64,000 nt of DNA. Origin: Hofstenia miamia. Lineage: Eukaryota; Xenacoelomorpha; Acoela. The translations under genes were made by a program, and so were the position numbers. The notes beneath the pieces are model-generated. The model saw only the letters and a program-made list of their open reading frames with translations. It was not told the origin of the DNA and did not search any database. The stretch covers positions 937,467-1,001,466 of the forward strand of contig SCFE01000076.1 in NCBI GenBank assembly GCA_004352715.1, given 5' to 3'. Below, piece by piece: positions 22,601 through 36,500 of this stretch (positions are counted from its first letter, which is position 1; the number at the start of each line of letters is the position of its first letter).

Positions 22601-25600
22601 CACATCTTGAACGACTCTAGTATTACTGAAGATCAACGACCAGAACATTTGATGCATTTGATACAAACCAGACATTCAGAGTCGACGACCAGAAAATTCT
22701 CTGCAACACTATAAACATCAAAACTCAATCTTTATACACCTGGAATAGTGCAAGCCACCAATGACATTCCCTCTATGTCTTCATCTAAGAGAAGGAAGTC
22801 TGTATCTTTTAATACAGATTTGGAAGAAAGAACCCCTCGTCATTCAATCCTTAAGAAACCTCGAGCATTGGTAAGTTATGCTTTTTTATATTTATATATT
22901 AATTTGTTTTTAGATTTCGCCATCATTAAATGAAGCCACTGACATCAATGATGTCTTCATTGCCCCAAGTGATCATTCAGAAATGAATTTAGAGGAAGAA
23001 GAAACATTATTACAAATGGACATACCATCTGTCCTAGATAAAGCTATTGGTGAATATATCAGTTTTCATTTTTTGTATTTGGTTCAGTTAAGTTCCATTG
23101 CAAACAGAACAACTGCTTAAATATTTTTATTTTCGAAATTTCTTAAATGATTTATATGAAAGATGATTAAAGATACTTTCATATTAGTTTTAGCTGTTTT
23201 CAAGCAATTCCATGTTTTTGAGCTTAAAATTAATGTCATTTATTATATTTATTATCTTATTGAGCAGGTAATTAATATTTGTTCAACAGATATTTATTAT
23301 GAATTTTAGAATACAATTTATGGATATTTAACGAAAAACACCATCTGCTTAGACGTAGTGAAGTAATGTAATTGTGGAACAAAAGGTACAAAATTAACTT
23401 GAACTTGGTTATATACTTTTTAGGGCAGATGTAAAAGACATTTGAAGTTTTGTTTTTTTGCACGAAACCTATATTACGCTGTGCACAGCATCTTTGAATG
23501 GTTCATAACATTGCTAACAATATAACTGTACTGTCACCTTACGTATACAAAAAGAATTCCCACATATTTTATTGCCGGGTATGCCACAAAGTCACAAGAC
23601 AGCGCAATCAGCGTAAAGAGCACAGTGATATTGAAAGGCTTCCAAAAGGTTTTTGCTTTTTTCCAATAATTTTATTAATGTGTTTTAGGATGAATTACAC
23701 ATTTCTATTCAAAAATGCACAGTAATTGCAAGCAAACTGTGAATCACCAAATAACAGAAAATGTGCAAAATTACATTGCCATTGAAATAAGTACTTTTTC
23801 GACGAAGCCAAACGCAACATCTGAGGCTAAAGAAAACTTTCAAAAAATGCTTCAAAGGGAGTGTAAAATTATTGGTCTGCTAAAGGAGAAAACAAATGAT
23901 TTTTCCAATTTTAGCCAAATTGTAAGCCAAGTAACTTGCACTAGGGGAGACATGAAGTGGTTTGTTGAGTATGATTATTGCATACATTTTTATGTATTTA
24001 CAATTTCTTGTTGCATTATTGAAGTGGGACAATGGTTATGGAAAACTGTGCCTTTATCTTAAAAAGGCAAAATGACAGTAATGTCTTTAATTTTACCTGA
24101 TTTCAATCAAATCAAAGAAATTTCAATTGTAATTTTTTTATTATGAACAAATAATTTATAGTATATTAGCCCTGTTACCAACATCTTCTAAAAAACAACA
24201 TTTCTGAAAGATGGTTCAATGTTATGGGAGTGTATCTACTAATTTTAAATGGAGTGGGTCCCAAGACTTTGCTATAACTAAATTCTTCTCATTTTATAGG
24301 TTCTACAATCAGGGAGGAAAATGTTTGCCTGGTTATAATAGTTCCACCTGCTTTGAGGGATGTCATCCAAAATAAAAACAGTATATTTTGTCTTTCTAAG
24401 TATTCTTATTTTTTAGGGTTTAGTAATATATATACACCGCTTAAAACCTTCAAAACGGAAATGGCCACTTTTAAAACTTCTAAATCTTTCCTAGCCATGG
24501 CTACCATGCCAGTTCAACTGCATGGAAAAAATTTTGAACTACATTAAAGAACACGATGAATCTCCAATATTTATGTACAATTTGAAACCTGTAATTTCAA
24601 TAAGATTTGGCAGTCTAATACAACGAGGTATAAATTAATATATTAATCTGAAAGTTAACTGATACAACTTTGAATGCAATGTTTAAAAATGCAGGAACTA
24701 CAAAGCAGTCCAACCATTTTTATAGAAATTCAATTACATTTCATGAAATCAATTCTATTAGCAATAGAAAATTATTTAATTAAAAAAAAAAAAAATAAAT
24801 ATATATAATTTGATACTATTGTGCTCAAATTTAAGCTATGCAATTTATAATCATCATCAAATACAAATTTTGTGGTATTAAAATTTACAATGCACTACAT
24901 TAATTGTTGTTAAAATACGCATACACTAAAAAATATTCAAAATGTTGGTCGTACTTTGTTTGTTGATTAATCTTTGTTTATTTATATATTATATATATAT
25001 ATATATATATATTATTCCATTTATTACAGCCAATGCCTTCCATAGTTGATTGATTTCTTGGCTACAGCAAATCTGAAAGTCTTGAACTTCAATAACCATA
25101 CACTCTTGTTTGTAGCAACCGAACCAACACGTAGTTTAAACATGAAAAAGTGAACCCTCATTTTGCGCGCAAATTAAACCCCGCCCAAAAAAGTTTACAA
25201 AAATTTTATTTGCCCTGTTTTTTTCCCTTTAAAAGTACAGGTCTTTGAATTCACGTATTCTGAAAGCATTAAAATTAGGGGCCCAAAAAAAACCAGCGAT
25301 TAAACCAGGAAAAAGGCATTTAGAAAATTCCTTAAAAATTTTTTGAAATGAAAAATTTGAAAAGCCCTTTTAATCTAAAAATTTTCTTGCATTGTATTTT
25401 TTTGGGGTAAAAAAGAAGACGGCAGGATTGAACGCAAGAAAGGGCCAGGCAGAGCACCGAAAACTACCGAAAGATCGAAAAGTATTCTTAGACGCCTCTC
25501 AGTAATGGGTCCGAAACTAANNNNNNNNNNNNNNNNNNNNNAATGGCAATGTTTAAAAATGCTGCACCGCAAAGCAGTCCCACCATTTTTATAGAAATTC

Positions 25601-25850
25601 AATTACATTTCATGAAATCAATTCTATTAGCAATAGAAAATTATTTAATTAAAAAAAAATATATATATATATATAATTTGATACTATTGTGCTCAAATTT
25701 AAGCTATGCAATTTATAATCATCATCAAATACAAATTTTGTGGTATTAAAATTTACAATGCACTACATTAATTGTTGTTAAAATACGCATACACTAAAAA
25801 ATATTCAAAATGTTGGTCGTACTTTGTTTGTTGATTAATCTTTGTTTATT

Positions 25851-25881
<31 letters not shown>

Positions 25882-26659
25882 ATAATAAACTGTAGTCATA
25901 AAATTTAGCATCCTCTACCTTAAACATGAACTTTGGGCAAATAACTCCAACTGATATCCGGAAGTGTTTATCAACCTGGAATATACAAAATAATTCAGGA
26001 GTGCTGCGCACCTCTCGAAGCTTCCTTGGAACATGATTTGCTCACAGCCGAAAAATTTTATAGTTCAGCAAATTCCATTAAAAATAAATTTCTAGCAAGC
26101 AAGGCCTTGGTATTTTAATTAAGAAGTTTACATATATAAGAATTAATTTAGAAAAACTGATTGAAATAGAATTTCCTATAGAGAAAAATGAAGAAATTGC
26201 AGAAGAAGCCCCCAAATATGAATCTGAGCGGTTAGCAAGTTTCTTATTTATCAAAGCTAACCTTCCAATGGTTTATTTTTAGCTTGCTATTTGCACATCC
26301 TGCTACATACATTACTATTCAATAAAATTATATGTACACAATTTAAAAATTAGAAAAATGATAAAGAATATTTTAGAGATCTTGATGAGTGACTTTCTGC
26401 ACTTTATATCAAAGGAACATTAAAGAAGATTGTAAGCAAACAAAGAAAAGAACCACATGTTAGAAACGAAGAATTACTTAAAGAATTTTATCACTACTTC
26501 AACAAAAAAGAGGTGCCATCGAACTTTTTGATTAAAAACTTCTTTCAACAAAGAAAACTTGATTTTGCAATTTTTGAAAGTATCCGAAATCAAGCGCGTC
26601 TTATGCATAAATGTTCTGTATTTGTCTGAATATATTTATTTAGAGTTTATTGAGTTTTT

Positions 26660-26701
<42 letters not shown>

Positions 26702-27508
26702 TTGTAATTTATGCTGAATTTATATTCGTCATTTATAATCATATACCTATATAGTTGCCGTTCATAACTATTTTTTTATTTATATTATTGATATTTTAAA
26801 TTTATTAATTAATTATATACTTTATATTCGTGTCTTTTTTATTTATTACACACAGCCTTTGCCTTTTATTTTTATTTATATCAAGCGTATACTTAAAACC
26901 GGTTCGGTTGCTACAAACAAGAGTGTATAATATTGTTAAGTACATAGTAATCAAAGGTATTATACCTAATCCTATTCATATAAATCTATAAAGAGTAGTT
27001 GTAGATGTAGATTTTAATTTGGAAGCTAATGAACTGAAGTCGATCCAAGCATTACTCACTGAGATATTAACGATTATTCCCCAAAATATAGGATCAAGAC
27101 GGTATAGTGGATTGTAAAGGAAATTTCAAAATAAAAACAAAGTAGTCCATATCCTACACATCTTGAAAGAATTTTACTAGATGTAGTTTTTAATTTGGGA
27201 GCTAATGAACTAGGTGTGAAGTTGATCCAAGCATTTTTGCTGAGAAATTACAAACGACGAATATCTGTAAAAACCAGCAAAAAAATTTTTTTCATTTTAA
27301 ATCTTTAGACCCATCAATCCAGTAGGATTTATTTTTGAGAGGGTACTGAGATACACTAACTGAAAAATTCGAAAATTTTGCATTCTCCTCAATTTTAAAC
27401 CCCAAAAAGGCGTTTGTAACAGTTATTCATTTTTTTCAGAATTCGTTGTTTGTAATGAAGTTTCACCATTAGTATGGTACAAACGACGAATATATATGTA
27501 TATATATG

Positions 27509-27549
<41 letters not shown>

Positions 27550-30500
27550 TTAAGAAAATTATTATCAAAATATTTTAAAATTAACTTATAAGTTTCAGTA
27601 TGTTATTATTTTTCAATTTATAGTTGTTTTTATGTGTGCTCAAAGACACTATTAAATAAGGCATTTAAAAACATTAAAAGTACTTGACATTTTCAATATC
27701 TTTATTAACAGTTACTAATTTTCAAGAATTCTTTATTGATGAGGTATAAAATTTTTATATTGAAATTGGATTTTTTTCTTATTCATTTAGTTCAAATTTT
27801 CTAACCCAACTCAAATATGAATTTAGAAATATTACGATAATTTCAGTAAACACAATCAGGCATTTCAAATTTAAGTTGACTATTTCAAATAATTGAACAA
27901 AATATCAGAATATTTCAAGTGTAAATAATTAATTCAACTTGGGACATGATGGTGAATATTCAATCAATCAAAATAGCTGCATTTTAAAAACAAACATCCC
28001 AATATTTATTTAAAAGCTTCAGTTCACAATTTAATACCAGAAATAAATGAAAACCATTGATATATAGCAAGAAAGAACCTGAACGTGGATTTATCAATAT
28101 TACAAAAAGTTCAATTAGGAGATGCATTAAATGTAAATACAATATGTTTATTTTTTTATTTTTAATTATTATACTTGTTTTAAAAATGTTATATTCACTT
28201 ATTTGAATGTAATGCAATAACTTAATTAAAAATATACTAAGCAGTAGATGATATCTTATAGATTTGTGGTTTAAAGTTAGGTTAGACTCCTACCAAATTT
28301 ATCAGACAAGAATTGTATCCATTTAACTAATATTTTCATATTTTATCAAAATTACAAGTTCAACTCTGTTTATAGAATTGCTTTCATCTTTGGAATGTTT
28401 TTTCTGATGGCAAATCAAATAAGAGTTCTTTGGATATAAACCTGAAATTTGGTTCTAGATGTATCATATTTATGCTAAGTAAACATATTTGCAATTTCTA
28501 TCACCTATGTTAAAAATTTGGACTGCTAATTAAAATATTTTGAGCCATTTAAAGATTTAATAGATGATATTACTATAAACTCTAAGTAAAAACAACAAAT
28601 TTTAAAGAGTGAAAATTTTTAGCACAACCTGCACTTGGCGGATTTCAATGTTTGACACACCATTTTAAAGCCCTATTCCTTGTGTATCTCCCTAAAAAAG
28701 AAGAATGCAAGTATCTTTATTAATAAAGTCACAATAATTTTTTAATTTTCCTGTTTAAAAAATTTTCTACATTTTTATTTATTCTATGTGACTTTTTTGT
28801 GGCCCCTGATTATAGACGTAGTGTTAGCAATTAACCAAATCCAAAAAAGGAAAAATATACTAATTTGCAAAATATATCAAAATCATTTCACTTTATAAAT
28901 TGAGATTTTTAAGTTTATTTCTAAATGTATTTTAGTATTTCACTATAATTTTTAAATTTAAAATGGATTTATATTGTTAATGTAGATGTGTATAAGAGTT
29001 ATCACTATGCCTAGAAAAACCAAGGCCAAATATAAGGGAAAAAATTAAGGTTTGCATTGGACCAAAATCATTCTATTTATTGCATAGAGAATAAAAAATA
29101 AAGACGCAAAACAAATTTTCAGCTTAAAAGTCTGAAAATTGGTAAATGTTAGCTATTATTTTTTACAAATTTATTAACTAAGCCTACAAAATTGAAATTA
29201 ACAGACATTGCTATTGCAGTAGTTTTAGACAATTGCTATTTTATTTCTATTTATTTACATTGAAGTCTTAATTAAAAAATGTTCCAAGTTCAGTTTTTTT
29301 GGTCTTTTGATATCATAAACCTTTGATAGCAAAAACCAAGGTCACATTAAAATTTCTAAGATTGTGATATTGAAACTCTGGAAAATGCTAATTGGTCAAG
29401 AATTTTATTTCCTGATGAATGGCAATGTCTAAAATGTAAAAAAACTTATTTTTGAATCATTTAAAAATTCACATTTTAGAAATTTTGAAATTGGTCACAA
29501 GATGCCATTCAAAGGTTGATAAAACCAGGCCATTCCCTAAAGGACCATTTAAAATATGAAGCAACACAAGGTAATCATTTCAGAAACACATCTAGAATAT
29601 CATTTTATTGTGCAAATTTGTAAAAGTATTTGCTTTGAATAAATATTTCCAAAGTTAGTATAGCCGATTTTTTCATATTTTCAACTCGTAACTTTAGTGA
29701 AATTTCAACGAAATAATTGCTTATTGCTTTTATTTTTAATTTTTTGCTTAACAATAAAAAAAACTATTGAAATAATGATGTTGATTTTAAAAAATTTTTG
29801 GCCCTGGTTTGTAGTTAAACACTATACCTGTTTAAGCAGAGTCCAAAAAAAACCTACTATTGACGTAATATAAATTTTATAAACTTTAATTTTGTTAATA
29901 TTGAAGGATATAACAATCCTTTTATTGAATTTAGTGTCATTTTTAACAAAAATAAATGAAATTATATTTTTTGTTAAAATTCAGTAGGGTTAAGCATATA
30001 ATTTAAATGATGTCCAATGAACTGTTTAACAAATTTTTAAAGAGATCTAAACTATCTCAATGATGATTAAGCTGTAAATATTCTAAAAAATACTAACTTC
30101 AATATTTTAATTTAATGGGGTTATTTTGGCCCTCAAATTATATGGTTATTCAATAATGACCTGAAATTGTAACCCTAGGGCCACCATTTTTGGTTAAAAA
30201 GATAAATTTGTGAAATCTACACATCTGGCTCAGGAAGAACTTCGCAATCAATGCCATCAACGTCCAAGAAGAAGTATGTGTCCTTTCAAAGTGATTCAGA
30301 AGCAACCACACCAAAAAAATCAATCTTAAAGAAAGCTAAACCAATAGTAAGCCATCTTGTTTTTATATTTATATATTAATTTGTTTTTAGTTGACAACAT
30401 CATCAGAAGAAGAACTCACTGACAATCTAAACGATGCATTTATTGGGACCAGTGAAGTATCAGAAATGGAAACTGCAGAGGATCCAACAGAACCACTTAA

Positions 30501-33500
30501 CAAAGCTATGATTGAAGACACTCCATTAAATCATCCTTCCATTTTCATTCATGATCCAGAATCAAGCAATCCAGACAGGGATTTTATGAAATTTGACTTG
30601 AGAAGGACAGATCCAGATTATCAATCTGATAATGAAGTAAGTAATTATTTATTGTTTTCTAATATTTATATGTGTTAAGATCTCTTCAGCTGGATCAGCA
30701 GATGTAACAGCTTTAAGTATACAATCAAATGTATGAGTAACAGAATTAATTGTAGAAGAACTATCATTATTTAGAAAGAAACTCACAAAGTTTAAAGGCA
30801 AAATTTGGACCAAGGAGCAGATTGATATGGTTACCAGTTTAGGAGAAATATCAACGTGGCTAGCCAAGGATGCTCTCTCTAAATTTTTAGTTAATTTCAG
30901 ACCAACAAGTGCTGATATCAACAAAATTTATGAAAAGTTGAGATCCAACTATAAGAATGCTTCCAAAGGACTTTAGTCATGTGTTTTTGAAAATGGTTAC
31001 TTATGCCTGAAGGATGGTTACTTTTTCCCCAATTTTTTGAATAGTGTTGAATAATGTTTTAGACTTCAATTTCAGCAAATTTGAGATCAGAAATGGCGAA
31101 ACTATGATTTTTTTAAGCATCCAGATTGCAGAATTTTGCAATAAAATACTTGAAAATAAATTTTGTTGGGAGCTGTCCAGTTAACATCTAACTACAAGTA
31201 AGTTATCGTTTATTTATGACACTCTTCTTACCTAATTTTTCATGCAGATTTTTTCTATATTTTGTATTTTAGAATGCCTCTGAGATACATGAAGTGCCTC
31301 ATGTGCAGAAAGCAGGAACTGCATCTGTGACGTCATCTCTCTTTATCACACAAAATGGGTGGTGATACTCTACTAAATTTGATGATAGACATTGTCAGGC
31401 TAGAAGATCATGAATCAGTTGTAACGTGTTTGGATTGCAATCACATATTTTCCACAAGCAAGAAACATCAAGGCCACCAGTATCACCATTATAAGAAGAC
31501 TGATGAATTCCTCTATGTCCCGTCAATATTTAGAAGCAGAATAAGGAACCTTCTCAATCAAAGATCAGAAGATCTACCAGATTACTTAGAGAAGTACCTT
31601 TCCACGGCGAATCAATGATCAAATGTTTAATCTATTTCAGGAAGTATGACTCTCAATTTAAAAGGCGATGCCAATTATGTTGGCTTACCCTAAAAAACGA
31701 GGTTTGCTGAAAACGTACCTGAAATGTATGAAAAGTACTTCAAGGAAGCCATCCTTCCTCCAAGGACCTGTATAAATTATTAACAAAATAATAAAATTAA
31801 TATGTGCTTTAGGGTTAAAGACTAATAGATTTATGTTTGTTTGCAAAGCTATAAATATATGCTTCTAGTTTGTTTCTTCTATTTTCAAACATATTTCTGA
31901 TTAATATTTAAAGTATTAATATATATATGGTAATTTAGTTTTGCATAGATACTGTTAGTATATGTTTAGAAATGTCCTTAATTACAAAAAAAGACATTCC
32001 TCGGACACTGAAGGCATGGTAGTGAGAATATTGAAAGAAAAACAGTTAAGGCTTCAGTTACAGACTCATTTTGTGCTTAATTTTAATCAATTGTACATTT
32101 ATTATGTTAAAATATAGTATTTATGGCATTTTCAGTAATTTTAAAGCAAAAAAAATTTTGACAAAAAATTTTCTAAAGGTACCCCTTGAAAAATTTTAAG
32201 TTAGTGGACCATTTTTGAAGAATTATTTCTCAAAACTTTTAAAAATTACCACCCCCTTTTTATTACATATTCATGTAGATAAAGACTAGAACTTTCGAAT
32301 TGTATAGGACCAATACTGGTCTGAAAATTTTCAAAATTTTACTGTGAGAAAGTAAAAAAACGACTAAGTCCAAAAAATTTTTTTTATTTAACCACATTTT
32401 CAAATGTATTAAATAATTTTTGGCTTCTAACCCCAACAACCAAGGTTGGATTATGAACACCATTTAAAAATCTAAAAATTGATATAATTAAATATTTTTA
32501 TATTTAATTTACCACAGAATTTATTTTCTCATTAATGGCATTGTCTAAAAGCTGAAATAGTTGTTATTTAATGAATTAACAAAAAAACTGAGTTCCTAAA
32601 ACTCTCCCTAGATGGCATCAAAATCAAAATAATTAATTTTAAATTTGAAGAATTATTAACTGAACCCTGACCAACCAAAGGCCAAAAACACCACACTTGG
32701 AAAAACAGCTTAAAATTATGTCAGTATTTCCATTAATATTTCATATTAACAAATGCTGGACTATTTATTGAAATGATAATCAAAGTTATGATCTAATTAA
32801 TACAAACTTTCATCTTTGCCATATTTTAAACTCAATATTTGCCAAAATATTTTCTAGAAATTGTCTATTACTTAAGTATTGCTAATCCTAGACAATTTCA
32901 AAATAATATCCATTATAGATGATCAAGTTTAAAGTAATTCTAGGCTTAAAAATATTGTAATTCAATTCTAAATTTTTTAACACTTGATGTAAGAGTTATT
33001 ATATTCACTAGCAAGTATCTTTAGGGTATTACACATTTTAAATTTATGAGCCTGATATGTATACCTAAAGTAAAAGCATTTTGATAACATTAAGAAGTTT
33101 TTAATATCATTTTTTAATCTTTTATGTACAATATAATAATAAGGCAATGATCAAATTTTATTTTGTAAGTGAAGTTAATAAAATCAAGTAAGATTATATT
33201 AAATGCATAATGAAGAAAGTTTTCTCACATTTAACTTGTTTATGATATTATTGATTAAAAATAGAAATTTATTGTAAAATTAATTCGTAATATTTCTAAT
33301 TTTATTTAGAACTGATGAAGATACCTCTTCAGATGTGGAATTTATACCAATAATACCAAAGTATATTCAAAATTATGCTATTTTCATAAATTGATTTATT
33401 GTTAGATAAATGTTTAGGCTTTAGATAAAAGAGTTAAAATATTGTCAAGGCACTGGATACAAAAAATAATGCGTGCACAAAATACTTTGGTCCAAAATTT

Positions 33501-36500
33501 TTGTTTTTAAAAAACCTGAAACTTATTCATAAGAAATTTCACAGCTATGCATAATGTAAAAATTTTACTGTAAAATAAATTATTCTGGCTTTCCATCAAA
33601 AAAAGGAACTGAATACTGTGAGAAATTGGAAAGTGTGAGGAGTGGATACAAATCCAAAATTATCTAAAACCTGTATATGTATATATATATATATATATAT
33701 TACATTAGACTTAAAAATTAAAATAATTTCAAATACTGCTTGGGGCCATAAATTTATAGATATATATATTTTAGACCAATATTGATTGATATTGGACAAG
33801 GTGAGCTAAGTGCTACTACTACTAGTTCATCTGACGAAGGAGGTACAAGATTAATTTGAAATTTTCTAATTTTTTTAGGGTACTTTCAAAAGAAATGTCA
33901 AATATTGCTGTCTATGCAACAAAAAAGGTAAAAGATTTGCACAACATCTCTGTGGGGTTCATCAAGTATCTCAACATATCAAGTCACTCTCTAATTTGTC
34001 ACCTTATGCCTATAAAAAAACACTGATCTTTTTATGTGTGTTACAATGCAATTGTCAGAAAGACCTCAAACCATAAAATTCAAAAAAAAATTTCCAAATA
34101 ATTCCCGGCGGTAAACTCTAATTTCCACTATTATTACTATTGTGTTTTAGGAACATTTTCTCAATTCTATTCAGGCTTTATATTGCAGATTCAAAGCAAA
34201 GAGTATTCAAATTTGCCTTTTCATAAACATATTGATTTATATATCAAATCTGAGATGTTAAATGCAAAAGAAAAACCCAATGTAACCAGCTATTATCTGC
34301 AAACCTTTGAAAAAACTTTGAACAGAGAATGTAAAATTGTTGAAATATTAAGGGAAGAAACTAAGGATTTTTGCAATTTCAGAGACATCATGCAAACACT
34401 AATTAAAATTAGAAGAGAAATGAAGTGGTGTGTTGAGTAGGTTTAAGTCATAAATTTTCTATATTTACTGTTTCTTAGATATCTTTGCAAGATGATTACA
34501 AGAACAATAGCATTCTTTAAATATGAAATTGCCTTTGGCACTGGAGATGTATCTTAATTTTTACTTATATTTTTAACACTAATTTAGAATGCAAAATATA
34601 ACAAAACTCTGGTAGCCCTTTTAGAATCTAGGAGAAGTCTTAAGAGAACTGTTCCAGTCTCTCAGAGGGAAAAAATAGATGTAATGTCAATCATTCAACC
34701 TGATTTCGAGGCAATATCAGAAATATCAAATGTAATTCTTTAGTTATACCAAGAGTCAATTGTATTCTAGGCTTCTCACCAATATCTTTTAAAATCTCAG
34801 GTTTCTGAAACCTGGTTCAATGTTCTCGGTGTTTACCTCCTTATACTTAATGGCCTTAGGCCAAAAACCTTGCTTTCACTCAAGTCATCACACATCAAGG
34901 AATCAACTATTCATGAGGGAAATTTCTCTTTAATAATGATCATACCAAATAAACTAAGGCTGGCACTAAAACACAGTATATTTTCTTTCTAAAGTGTTGT
35001 AATTCTTTTAGGTTTTAGCAACATCCACGCGTTCATAAGATCACTTCAAACAGAAATGACAACTTTTGAAAAATCAAAATTTTTTTTTAGGAATGGTAAC
35101 AATAACTGAAAAACTTTTCAGTATTACTCTTGCGCACTACAAAAATGATGACGATGTTCATTTGTTTACATACAAGGGGGCTGAAGTAACTTCTACCAGA
35201 ATTGGGAGATTAATTAAATATTGGCCTGAAGATATTCAAAATACCCTTCAATAAATAATAATAAAAACATAAGTTTGACAAGGCAATCTCAATAATCAGC
35301 TAAAATTAAATTTAATGGGGTAACTATATTTTATTATAGGGATTGCTATGAAGTCAAACCAAATAGCACCATCAAATTATGTAATTAAGCACTATAAATA
35401 TATTGGTTTAAATAGCTTTAGATATGTAATATTGAAGTTGTTAGCATCAACTGCTTTAAATATGACATTTGGTGAGTTAACATCAACTTATATAAGAAGA
35501 TGTTTATCATTGGGGAACATAAAGAACAATTCAGGAACACTCAAATTAAGCATTCAATCATCACTGGAGTATGACTTACTGACAGCCGAAAAATTCCATA
35601 GCAGCATTAGCAACATTAACCCTAGTTCTATGGAGGGTGGCGATTTTGACCACCTCATTTTTATATCTGACACCATTTAATAAATATGACTACATAAGCG
35701 CCACCACTGCTTTACTTTTATTTTATGGATGTCCGAAACTCATAGAACACATTACTTCGTTCAGCGGATCTATCTATGTTGACAAAATCACGGAAATGTG
35801 CAGACTTCAACAGCTTAGAATTTACTCTAACATGCATGTGTCTTTGATTTGTTGATAATAAACCAATGACAATCGTTGCTGCTCTCTGATCGATAACAGG
35901 AGACTACAGAAGCACACACACAGCGTCATGGCGGCAAGGTTACCATGACAAGCTCAATTGCAAGCTCAAGCTGCGCTTTGTGCTACAAATGAAGAAGAAC
36001 AAAATATCAACGACGATATTGATAGTGACAGTCATTCAGATGAAAACATATCCGATTTGAATGACATCCACGAAGAACAAGCTGCTGAACCCGCTGCGCA
36101 ATCTTCTGTAAGAGGATCCAGTGCTGGTGACGTATTAGAGAACAAAGAATGGAAGGACAAAAATGGGAACTTAACTTATGGTCGCCTGAACCACCTATCG
36201 AAAAGCGGAGATGCTGGGAGAACATTTTGCATCAAAAAGGAGGACCAACAGATTGTGCTAAGAAGACTTCTCTTCTGGAAACGTAGGAGTTATTTTTTCC
36301 TGATAAGGATCTTGCTAAAATTGATCGATATACGATGAAGAAGGCAGAAGCAGCAGGTGAACATAAAGAACTTTCTGTGAGTAGTTTGAATGCAGCAATT
36401 GGATTCATGTACTTTCATGGTACGAACTTTCATCAGAAATTGCCTTTGTATGATTTGTACAACACAGCATCTTCTTTTTACATGACTTGTATGTCTAAAA

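Larger units (their letters stand above)
23440..26640 (+). pseudogene. Recombinase-like unit B: zinc fingers, Box I, C-lobe
   Basis: Pieces, in order: CAQHL*MVH (23480-23505) and LSPYVYKK, with TGA where unit D has TGT; a finger YCRVCHKVTRQRNQRKEH (23570-23625); a conserved helical block ENFQKMLQRECKII...GDMKWFVE (23835-23970); a 41-nt intron at 24129-24169; ERWFNVMGVYLLILNGVGPKTLL* (24205-24270), the Box I segment in which the expected catalytic R is G and a stop follows; LGFSNIY...EMATFKTSK (24410-24485). After a gap and a partial duplication comes NMNFGQITPTDIRKCLSTWNI (25926-25990), then SLEHDLLTAEKF in another frame, and a basic tail NKKEVPSNFLIKNFF...SIRNQARLM (26500-26610). All parts align to unit D. 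Dead copy. Confidence 0.5.
25101..26925. mobile_element. Tc1-like element bounded by 25-bp inverted repeats
   Basis: CACTCTTGTTTGTAGCAACC... at 25101-25125 is exactly inverted at 26901-26925, and TA flanks both ends (25099-25100, 26926-26927). Near the left end, the plus frame 25416-25505 reads GRIERKKGPGRAPKTTERSK, a Tc1 GRPRKTT-type DNA-binding motif. The rest of the transposase is missing and an N gap intervenes. The interval also contains parts of recombinase-like unit B, so either the assembly is rearranged or the two TIRs come from different copies. Confidence 0.5.
26641..30230. other. AT-rich stretch between recombinase-like units
   Basis: No gene recognised. It holds TA microsatellites (26660-26695, 27490-27545), a diverged ~75-bp direct repeat (27003-27075 and 27178-27255, AGATGTAG(A/T)TTTTAATTTGG...), and, from about 29300, non-coding modules that recur at 32500 and 40000. 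Confidence 0.5.
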
